Positions 1 to 4,795 of a stretch of DNA of 13,949 bases are shown here, in pieces. The stretch's first letter is position 1; each line of letters opens with the position of its first letter. The position numbers were made by a program, and so were the translations under genes. Source of the stretch: an uncultured beta proteobacterium (GTDB lineage: Bacteria; Pseudomonadota; Gammaproteobacteria; Burkholderiales; Burkholderiaceae). The stretch spans positions 1 through 13,949 of the forward strand of contig CAIMXN010000276.1 in assembly GCA_903845455.1 (NCBI GenBank), written 5' to 3'. The notes beneath the pieces are model-generated. The model was not told the origin of the DNA. It did not search any database and worked only from the letters and a program-made list of their open reading frames with translations.

Positions 1-909
1 ATCTGGAGTCGTGAAGAGGATATGACGCACGACTTCTATCATCCAATCGCTATGGCTAAGATGACGGCTGGTTTAGATGCTGCTGGAAATTTGACTGGCA
101 TGCATATTAAGGTTGCTGGTCAGTCCATTAATGCCACGCTTGCACCAATGGCCATCAAGAATGGTAAGGATGAGCGTCAACTTCAAGGACTTTATGAGAA
201 AGGTCCCGATGCTCAATTAGGTTATCAGTTCCCAACGCTATTGACCGAGTATGTGATGAAAAATTCGCATGTACCAGTAGGTCCATGGCGGGGGGTAAAT
301 ACCAATCAAAACGGTATCTTTATGGAATGCTTTATGGATGAGTGCGCTAAGGCAGCCAAAAAGGATCCTTTGCAGTTCCGTCAAGTATTAATGCAAAACC
401 ACCCCAAGCATCTTGGAGTCTTAAATGCAGCGGCACAGAAGAGTAACTGGGGTAAACCTACAGCGCCAGGAGTACATCGTGGTATTGCTCAGTTCATGGG
501 TTATGCGAGCTACTCTGCTGCGGTTGCTGAAGTGTCCGTGAAGGGTAATATCGTCACCATTGAGCGCTTGGTATTTGCTTTGAATTGTGGACATGTAGTG
601 AATCCGTATTTGACTCGCGAACAGATCGAAGGATCGGTAGTGATGGCACTAGGGGCAATCTTCAATCCAGAGATAACGGTAGAGAATGGCCGTATTAAGC
701 AGCAGAATCTAGATTCTTATCCACTCTTAAAGTTGGCTTCAACCCCTCGAGTTGAAGTGGTGCTAGTACCTACTTATGATTTCTGGGGTGGGGTAGGTGA
801 GCCTACGATTTGCGTAGTTGGCCCAGCGGTTGCAAATGCTATTTCTGCTGCGATTGGAAGACCTGTTCGAAATTTCCCTCTTTATAAAGAGAATCTTTCT
901 TTGGCCTAA
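1..909 (+). CDS. Molybdopterin-binding subunit of a xanthine dehydrogenase/isoquinoline 1-oxidoreductase family enzyme (IorB-like), 3' part
   Basis: The reading frame is open from base 1 and gives the last 302 residues; the N-terminal half lies outside the window. The fragment starts with WSREEDMTHDFYHP, a stretch typical of IorB-type large subunits, and also has the PVGPWRGVNTNQNG cofactor-pocket segment. Near the end it carries GGVGEP with the glutamate at about residue 267 of the fragment, which in this family is the catalytic base beside the molybdenum. Relatives oxidise aldehydes or N-heterocycles by hydroxylation with water. They work with a small 2Fe-2S subunit (IorA) and often with cytochrome c domains, and are often exported by the Tat system. 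The substrate cannot be read from this part. The gene ends at TAA just before an intrinsic terminator, so it is the last gene of its operon. The family is secure; the IorB subgroup is likely. Confidence 0.88.
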   Translation: MWSREEDMTHDFYHPIAMAKMTAGLDAAGNLTGMHIKVAGQSINATLAPMAIKNGKDERQLQGLYEKGPDAQLGYQFPTLLTEYVMKNSHVPVGPWRGVNTNQNGIFMECFMDECAKAAKKDPLQFRQVLMQNHPKHLGVLNAAAQKSNWGKPTAPGVHRGIAQFMGYASYSAAVAEVSVKGNIVTIERLVFALNCGHVVNPYLTREQIEGSVVMALGAIFNPEITVENGRIKQQNLDSYPLLKLASTPRVEVVLVPTYDFWGGVGEPTICVVGPAVANAISAAIGRPVRNFPLYKENLSLA

Positions 910-940
910 GGCACTTCACTTCAAGCTAGCAAGAGAAATG

Positions 941-966
941 TCGCCTCCGGGCGATTTTTCTTTTTT
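941..966 (+). terminator. Rho-independent terminator after the IorB-like gene
   Basis: A perfect GC-rich stem TCGCC / GGCGA (941-945 and 950-954) with the 4-base loop TCCG is followed directly by a T-tract interrupted by one C (955-966). It lies 31 bases after the IorB-like stop codon. The T-tract runs into the stop codon of the convergent beta-barrel gene. In the other direction the hairpin is not followed by a clean T-run, so it should act mainly on plus-strand transcripts. Confidence 0.75.
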
Positions 967-1882
967 AAAACTCATGCAAAAAGCGAACTGCCAAGATACG
1001 TGGTTGGATAGCACCATTTTTGATTTCCATATCCCGACCATATTGCAGTGAGATCCTGCCAATAGGTGTACGAGCAAGGCCGCTGACTAAAAATCGTTGA
1101 GTGTTCACGACATTATTCTGATATGTATTATTGATGCTGGTAGCGCCCCCAGCGACATAGAAGTAAGAAGCGCCTATCGTGAACATTTGATTGATGTTAT
1201 AGATGGGGCCCAACTGAGTCGTAGTGAGCGGCTTTTGCGTTAATGGCACTACTGGACTGCTAGTTGAGAGGGTTCGGGAGCAAGCCGCCCCGCATTGGCT
1301 ATTACCGCCAAACCACATCGTATCAACTGCAATCATGCCGTCAACCCTGCCTGCGATCGGTTTTTGAAAACCTAGTTGTAGGTCGCTTTTATAACGATGC
1401 TCACTCACATTAAAAGGAGATTGACTCGAGTAGCTACCCGTAGGCGCTGTGAGATAAGCCGCAATACCAAAGTAGGTCCTCGTCTCGCGATCAGAGTAAG
1501 GCCAGATCGCTGTTGCCAAGGTGAGATCGCCCATACCACTGCTACTTGGACTACTCGCAAGAGAGCCTGCAGGTGTGACTGTTCCATAAGGAAGTTGCAT
1601 ATAAGAGACTGCTGGAAGCTCGCTAATAGCATAGGTTCTAGTGGCTCGCAGACTGGTGTAATTACTATCGAGTACGGGGCTTTTAAATGGTGACCTTGAA
1701 TAGACAGATCCATTGTTATAAAAGGTAGTATTTTGAGCACTAAAGTAACTTAGCATCAAGTAATTTTTATTAGGCGCTGGCGCAACAATTTCATTTGGCT
1801 GCAAATCGATTGCCCAGCCAATAAGGGGCTGAGACAAAAAGCAGAGAAGAGCTAGGACGCGAGTCCGACCAAGTGCATGCAT
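965..1882 (-). CDS. Outer-membrane beta-barrel protein of the Phenol_MetA_deg (transporter) family
   Basis: The 305-residue product begins with a signal peptide: a short basic stretch, then a hydrophobic core ending near GWA at residues 22-24. Alternating polar and hydrophobic strands follow, and the protein ends in a C-terminal phenylalanine (RFLHEF), as beta-barrel proteins do for recognition by the Bam machinery. The central motif GMGDLTLATAIWPYSD, the following AYLTAPTGSY and the SDLQLGFQKP strand are characteristic of the Phenol_MetA_deg family. Members are often near genes for hydrophobic or aromatic compound use and are thought to be passive outer-membrane channels, but few have been tested. 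The gene starts 34 bases after the end of the CitE-like gene on the same strand, so the two probably share a transcript. No strong ribosome site precedes the ATG. The family call is good; the cargo is unknown. Confidence 0.75.
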   Translation of the reverse strand: MHALGRTRVLALLCFLSQPLIGWAIDLQPNEIVAPAPNKNYLMLSYFSAQNTTFYNNGSVYSRSPFKSPVLDSNYTSLRATRTYAISELPAVSYMQLPYGTVTPAGSLASSPSSSGMGDLTLATAIWPYSDRETRTYFGIAAYLTAPTGSYSSQSPFNVSEHRYKSDLQLGFQKPIAGRVDGMIAVDTMWFGGNSQCGAACSRTLSTSSPVVPLTQKPLTTTQLGPIYNINQMFTIGASYFYVAGGATSINNTYQNNVVNTQRFLVSGLARTPIGRISLQYGRDMEIKNGAIQPRILAVRFLHEF

Positions 1883-1916
1883 GGCGCCATTCTACTGCTC
1901 CAATGTTTTACCTAAT

Positions 1917-2789
1917 TTAATCTGTTCTTAGGAAGACTTCAATTGCATTTGCGAGAGCCAGAATTCTCTTGGCATCCTGAATATGCAATTCTTCAATTAA
2001 CTTGCCGTTGAGCACGGCAATCCCAGCACCTGATTTAATAGCGGTCTCGTAAGCAGCAATTCTTTGCCAAGCCTCATCAATTTCCTCTGGTGAAGGCCCA
2101 AAGATGTCATTGGCGATTTTGATTTGACTTGGGTGAATTAAGGTTTTCCCATCAAAGCCCATATCTCTACCCTGAATACAAGACTGCTTAAGTCCATCTT
2201 CATCATCTAAAGAGAGATGAACGCCATCTAGTACGCAGAGATGGTGTGCCCTAGCCGCAAGTACAGAGAGTGAGAGTGCGGTCTGAGTCTCAACTCTGCT
2301 TGGAGTGTGCCGTGCATGAAGATCTTTGACGAGGTCAGAAGTGCCCAATACCAAGGTTTCAAGTAAGGGGTGAGCGCTAGCGATTTCTGGAAGTTTAAAG
2401 ATGGCTAGTGGGGTTTCAATCATGGCCCAGATCTTCATGATGTTGTTTGCATGGAATTGCTTTAAGAGATTTGCCACTTCCTGTATTTGTGCTGCTGATT
2501 CCACTTTAGGTAATAAGATGGCATCTGCTTTGGTATCAGCAAATGCCTTTAGATCATCCAGACCCCACTGTGTATTGAGACCGTTAATACGAATCACTGT
2601 CTCACGATACCCAAACCCAGTATCGAGTGCAGCACGAATATGCTCCCTTGCTTGGGCTTTAGTGTCTGGCGCAACGGCATCCTCTAAATCTAAAATGAGC
2701 GAGTCAGCAGGCAGACTTTTGGCCTTTTCGAGGGCTCTGGTATTGGCGCCTGGCATATAGAGTACGGAACGTCTTGGTCGATTGGTCAT
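1917..2789 (-). CDS. CitE-like CoA-ester lyase (HpcH/HpaI aldolase/citrate lyase family)
   Basis: This 290-residue cytoplasmic TIM-barrel protein has the whole CitE pattern in order: RSVLYMPGAN at the N-terminus, LILDLEDAV (about 31-39), RINGLNT (about 67-73), LLPKVES (92-98), IETPLAI (124-130) and LGTSDLVKDL (148-157), then DGFDGKT-like GFDGKTLIHPSQI near residue 220. By family comparison E125 and D152 are the probable Mg2+ ligands and R67 the carboxylate-binding arginine. No citrate lyase alpha subunit, acyl carrier or CitC/CitX genes are nearby, so this is the stand-alone type. Such enzymes cleave or hydrolyse malyl-CoA, citramalyl-CoA or related 3-hydroxyacyl-CoA esters. The exact substrate is not decidable here. 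It is the first gene of a minus-strand pair with the outer-membrane protein downstream. Confidence 0.85.
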   Translation of the reverse strand: MTNRPRRSVLYMPGANTRALEKAKSLPADSLILDLEDAVAPDTKAQAREHIRAALDTGFGYRETVIRINGLNTQWGLDDLKAFADTKADAILLPKVESAAQIQEVANLLKQFHANNIMKIWAMIETPLAIFKLPEIASAHPLLETLVLGTSDLVKDLHARHTPSRVETQTALSLSVLAARAHHLCVLDGVHLSLDDEDGLKQSCIQGRDMGFDGKTLIHPSQIKIANDIFGPSPEEIDEAWQRIAAYETAIKSGAGIAVLNGKLIEELHIQDAKRILALANAIEVFLRTD

Positions 2790-3009
2790 GATGGGTGCTT
2801 GCTATGGGCTAAATTCACAGAGGGATGGGTACAAAGTGAATAAAAATATCACATGTCAGGGTAAAAATACCTGTAGTTTTAGTGGATAGAGGTTTTTTAT
2901 ATCGCACTGCCGCAAAATGAATTCTTTTTCTAATGGTATTTCTCTATGAAATCAAAGACCTCAGAAGAGTAGATTAAGAGTTTAGAGTTGTCAGTAAAAA
3001 GGGACCTTA

Positions 3010-3414
3010 GTGAGCGCGTACCAATATTCGATGCTTCCTCAAAATCTCAGAGTTAATATTCCTGAAATCGATACTGAGCATGATGAGCTTTTTGCATTCC
3101 TTGAGAGTTTCAAAGCCTACTGTTTTGAGAACTCCCCAATGCCACAAGAAAAGCGTAATGCACTCTACGGCCTGTTGGTGAGCCATTTCAAAACTGAAGA
3201 GCGCTTAGCAGCCGCAGTTAGCATTGATTTTTCTGGTCACGAAGATGCTCATGCAAAAATGCTGGAGACGGTATCCCAGACTCTCAATCAAATGGCGTCC
3301 AACAATAGTGATCTTTACAGTCTGATTCGGTATATTAGCTACTGGTTTGAGATTCATATTTTGCGTTACGACCTCGCCTTGGCTAAATACTTAGCCACTG
3401 CAATGCAACACTAA
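3010..3414 (+). CDS. Bacteriohemerythrin (single-domain, O2-binding di-iron protein)
   Basis: The 134-residue product is a complete single hemerythrin domain. All seven expected di-iron ligands can be placed: H24 (DTEHDELF), H59 and E63 (HFKTE), H77 and H81 (HEDAH), H116 and D121 (HILRYD). The spacing fits known bacteriohemerythrins of about 130 residues. Such proteins reversibly bind O2 in the cytoplasm and have been linked to oxygen delivery, oxygen sensing or protection of oxygen-sensitive enzymes. The start is GTG, with AGGGA seven bases or so upstream. It is the first gene of a tight run of four small genes and lies about 1.4 kb upstream of an operon for an oxygen-labile 2-oxoacid oxidoreductase. 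No transmembrane segment or methyl-accepting partner domain is present. Confidence 0.92.
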   Translation: MSAYQYSMLPQNLRVNIPEIDTEHDELFAFLESFKAYCFENSPMPQEKRNALYGLLVSHFKTEERLAAAVSIDFSGHEDAHAKMLETVSQTLNQMASNNSDLYSLIRYISYWFEIHILRYDLALAKYLATAMQH

Positions 3415-3430
3415 TGACGGGATAGGATTC

Positions 3431-3658
3431 ATGAAGCCTTTTTACATTGATTATCCTCAAGAAAAAATTGCAGAGCATCAACATGCATACCGATGTATCT
3501 ATTGCAAGATACCTACTACCGTGATCTTTGGCTTATTAGAGAATCATGCAGAAGACTGTGCATACCGGCTTCGCCAAGGTAAGTGGGCGCAGCTAGAAGC
3601 AAAGTTAAAACCACATCAAGAGCATTTCGATGAACCCCATATAGATGAGGTAGATTAG
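3431..3658 (+). CDS. Small protein with a CCHC zinc-binding-like motif, unknown function
   Basis: I do not recognise the family of this 75-residue acidic and histidine-rich protein. It has one conspicuous metal-site pattern, C22-x2-C25-x13-H39-x3-C43, which resembles a CCHC zinc knuckle. The rest is polar, with a C-terminal tail rich in E, D and H that could also hold metal. There is no signal peptide or membrane segment. It begins at ATG with GGATAGGA just upstream, 16 bases after the hemerythrin stop, and its TAG is directly followed by the GTG of the next gene. That spacing strongly suggests co-transcription with hemerythrin. A role in metal handling or in regulation of the hemerythrin operon is inference only. 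Confidence 0.7.
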   Translation: MKPFYIDYPQEKIAEHQHAYRCIYCKIPTTVIFGLLENHAEDCAYRLRQGKWAQLEAKLKPHQEHFDEPHIDEVD

Positions 3659-3919
3659 GTGAAATACTTCATCCCAGTATGGTTGATGTTGGGGTATTCA
3701 GTAGTGTTTGCTGATGCGACGAATTGCTACTCGATTAAAGATTCTGACCATAAAAACTATTGCCTAGCCATAAGTCATCGGCAGGCGAATTATTGTTATT
3801 CGATTCACAATGGGGATGATAAAAACTATTGTCTTGCGCAAGTGCATAAACAGAGAACATATTGCTATTCCATACACCAGAGTGACCTAAAAAATCAATG
3901 CTTAGGTTTGATTAAATAA
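3659..3919 (+). CDS. Secreted small protein of three 23-residue cysteine repeats (CYSI...D.KN.CL)
   Basis: The 86-residue product has a short hydrophobic leader ending in VVFADA (signal peptide, cleavage near residue 18), so it should be periplasmic or surface exposed. The rest is three tandem copies of a 23-residue unit starting at C23, C46 and C69. Each unit has the pattern C-Y-S-I-x3-D-x-K-N-x-C-L, and the spacer between units carries a conserved H and Q. The six cysteines fall at C23/C35, C46/C58 and C69/C81, always C-x11-C. In an oxidising compartment this suggests one disulfide or one metal site per unit. GTG follows the preceding stop codon with no gap, and GAGGTAG lies upstream within that gene's end. 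I recall similar repeats in proteobacterial hypothetical proteins but know no function. Confidence 0.72.
   Translation: MKYFIPVWLMLGYSVVFADATNCYSIKDSDHKNYCLAISHRQANYCYSIHNGDDKNYCLAQVHKQRTYCYSIHQSDLKNQCLGLIK
3725..3919 (+). repeat. Tandem 69-bp coding repeat, about 2.8 units
   Basis: The three repeat units of the secreted cysteine protein correspond to DNA units of 69 bases at 3725-3793, 3794-3862 and a shortened last one at 3863-3919. The block encoding KNYC is almost identical in units 1 and 2 (ataaaaactattg). Other codons have drifted synonymously, so the protein pattern is held more tightly than the DNA. This suggests old duplication under selection rather than recent slippage. Confidence 0.65.
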
Positions 3920-3935
3920 ATTCGAAGAGAGTGTA

Positions 3936-4172
3936 ATGAGTCTTAATAAACCCAACATGGCTGAGCTGTTTAAGCAGTTAGGACTATCTTCCGACAAGAT
4001 ACATATAGATCGATTTATTGAGCGACATCAATTGAATACGCATGCAGAACTTGTTACTGCAATATTCTGGACTTCCGAGCAAAGAGATTTTTTACATGAG
4101 GCCATTGCAGAAGACTCGAATTGGTCAGAGGTAGTTGATGAACTTGCTAGCCTACTGATTCGGAAACCTTAG
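3936..4172 (+). CDS. DUF2789 family protein
   Basis: The 78-residue product matches the DUF2789 pattern along its whole length: an opening MAELFKQLGL helix, SSDKIHIDRFIERH, the central FWTSEQRDFLHEAI, and the closing EDSNWSEVVDELASLL. The family is small, helical, cytoplasmic and uncharacterised, and is widespread in beta- and gammaproteobacteria. The gene starts at ATG 16 bases after the repeat-protein stop, preceded by GAAGAGAG. It is the last of the four-gene hemerythrin run, and its TAG overlaps the stop codon of the convergent minus-strand gene by three bases. No catalytic residues can be named. Confidence 0.85.
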   Translation: MSLNKPNMAELFKQLGLSSDKIHIDRFIERHQLNTHAELVTAIFWTSEQRDFLHEAIAEDSNWSEVVDELASLLIRKP

Positions 4173-4387
4173 ACTTCAATCACAATAAACTCCCCTAGAG
4201 AAATCTTTTCTCGAAATTGCGAGAAAGAAAAGAGAGCCTTAATCTTTTTGGTATTAGTGATCTCAATTTTGCCCTCAGGTGTTAAATTTGCAAGATACTC
4301 CCCCGCAGGAAATATATCTTCTGCTTGGTTATCTCTATTAAAGGCTTGAGCGGAGAGTACAAGACTTTTTGTAATTTTGATACGCAT
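4169..4387 (-). CDS. Small hypothetical protein, start uncertain
   Basis: I do not recognise this protein. From the ATG at 4387 it is 72 residues, starting MRIKITKSLVLSAQAF, with a region DIFPAGEY and an FREKISLGEFIVIEV end. It looks like a compact beta-rich cytoplasmic domain with no signal peptide, membrane segment or cysteine motif. The frame stays open to an ATG at 4510 (113 residues). The extra 41 residues have an odd composition (four cysteines, many aromatics) and neither start has a good ribosome site. I therefore favour the shorter form. Its 3' end overlaps the DUF2789 stop codon head to tail. Existence as a gene is likely but not certain. Confidence 0.5.
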   Translation of the reverse strand: MRIKITKSLVLSAQAFNRDNQAEDIFPAGEYLANLTPEGKIEITNTKKIKALFSFSQFREKISLGEFIVIEV

Positions 4388-4540
4388 AACAAATCTTAAG
4401 TTACAGAAATTTGCATGACTTCGCCTGTTGCACAATTCAGAAAATATACTGCACCATTTCGGTATCCTTTCAAAGATCGCTTTAACACCCTGTAGATATT
4501 TGCTTTCCATTGATTTGATCAGGATGTTTGGCTAATTTTT

Positions 4541-4557
4541 CGCACTGAAGTAGTGCG
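4541..4557. promoter_or_regulatory. Perfect inverted repeat CGCACT-N5-AGTGCG
   Basis: The arms at 4541-4546 and 4552-4557 are perfect reverse complements around the loop GAAGT. A T-tract lies before the plus-strand stem, not after it, so it does not look like a terminator in either direction. It could be an operator or an mRNA hairpin upstream of either flanking gene. No regulator is suggested by the sequence. Confidence 0.3.
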
Positions 4558-4650
4558 GGCATGGCTCAATTGAGAAGCATTGAATCAGACCCTCATGCGG
4601 TGATCTACAGCTATAGCATTAGTTGTCAGAATTGCTGCAGTTGCACAGTA

Positions 4651-4664
4651 TTGATATAGGTCAA
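4651..4664. promoter_or_regulatory. FNR/ANR-type binding site candidate, TTGAT-N4-GTCAA
   Basis: The 14-mer TTGATATAGGTCAA matches 9 of the 10 fixed positions of the FNR consensus TTGAT-N4-ATCAA. The centre is about 140 bases upstream of the chosen start of the flavoprotein gene, in the gap before an operon of oxygen-labile Fe-S enzymes. No clear -10 box sits at the classic class II distance, so the promoter cannot be fixed. CRP-family relatives other than FNR (for example DNR-type) bind similar sites. Confidence 0.45.
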
Positions 4665-4783
4665 ATGAACTCTATTTATTCAGTAAATCAAGCTTTATAA
4701 GGGGATTTACCTGATGCTGGAATCCCTCCAAGCCCGTAGAATTATTCAATCAAGATTCGCAATAAAACAATCAATTGAGTTTT

Positions 4784-4788
4784 GGGGG
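4784..4788 (+). promoter_or_regulatory. GGGGG ribosome-site candidate that decides the flavoprotein start (also a possible slippage run)
   Basis: A run of five G (4784-4788) stands seven bases before the in-frame TTG at 4796, a workable Shine-Dalgarno position. The alternative in-frame TTG at 4775 has no such site. The same run is where the frame opened by the ATG at 4714 would need a +1 shift to join the flavoprotein frame. Confidence 0.4.
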
Positions 4789-4795
4789 AAAGATA

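Larger units (their letters stand above)
4388..4774. other. Intergenic regulatory region between the orphan gene and the 2-oxoacid oxidoreductase operon
   Basis: This stretch of almost 390 bases has no convincing gene. It holds a perfect 6-bp inverted repeat (4541-4557), an FNR-like palindrome (4651-4664), an AT-rich segment (4671-4699) that could hold a promoter, and an ATG at 4714 with GGGG nine bases upstream that opens a frame running into the flavoprotein gene out of phase. The region could serve promoters in both directions. Confidence 0.55.

Noticed and set aside
818..1051. A 77-codon plus-strand frame across the IorB-like stop
   Set aside because: It overlaps a well-supported gene out of frame and crosses the terminator and the end of the convergent gene.
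1397..1740. Open frames on both strands inside the beta-barrel gene
   Set aside because: They are alternative frames of a gene with a signal peptide, family motifs and a C-terminal Phe; they show no protein-like features or ribosome sites.
2813..2841. Inverted repeat ATTCAC-N17-GTGAAT upstream of the CitE-like gene as an operator
   Set aside because: Six-base arms with a 17-base gap are common by chance in AT-rich spacer DNA, and nothing else supports a site.
4207..4226. Hairpin TTTCTCG-N6-CGAGAAA after the DUF2789 gene
   Set aside because: The stem is perfect but no T-run follows in either direction, and it lies inside the minus-strand orphan coding region.
4561..4659. A 32-codon frame with a cysteine cluster (CQNCCSC) upstream of the flavoprotein gene
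   Set aside because: It has no ribosome site, its end overlaps the FNR-like palindrome, and a frame this short is expected by chance.
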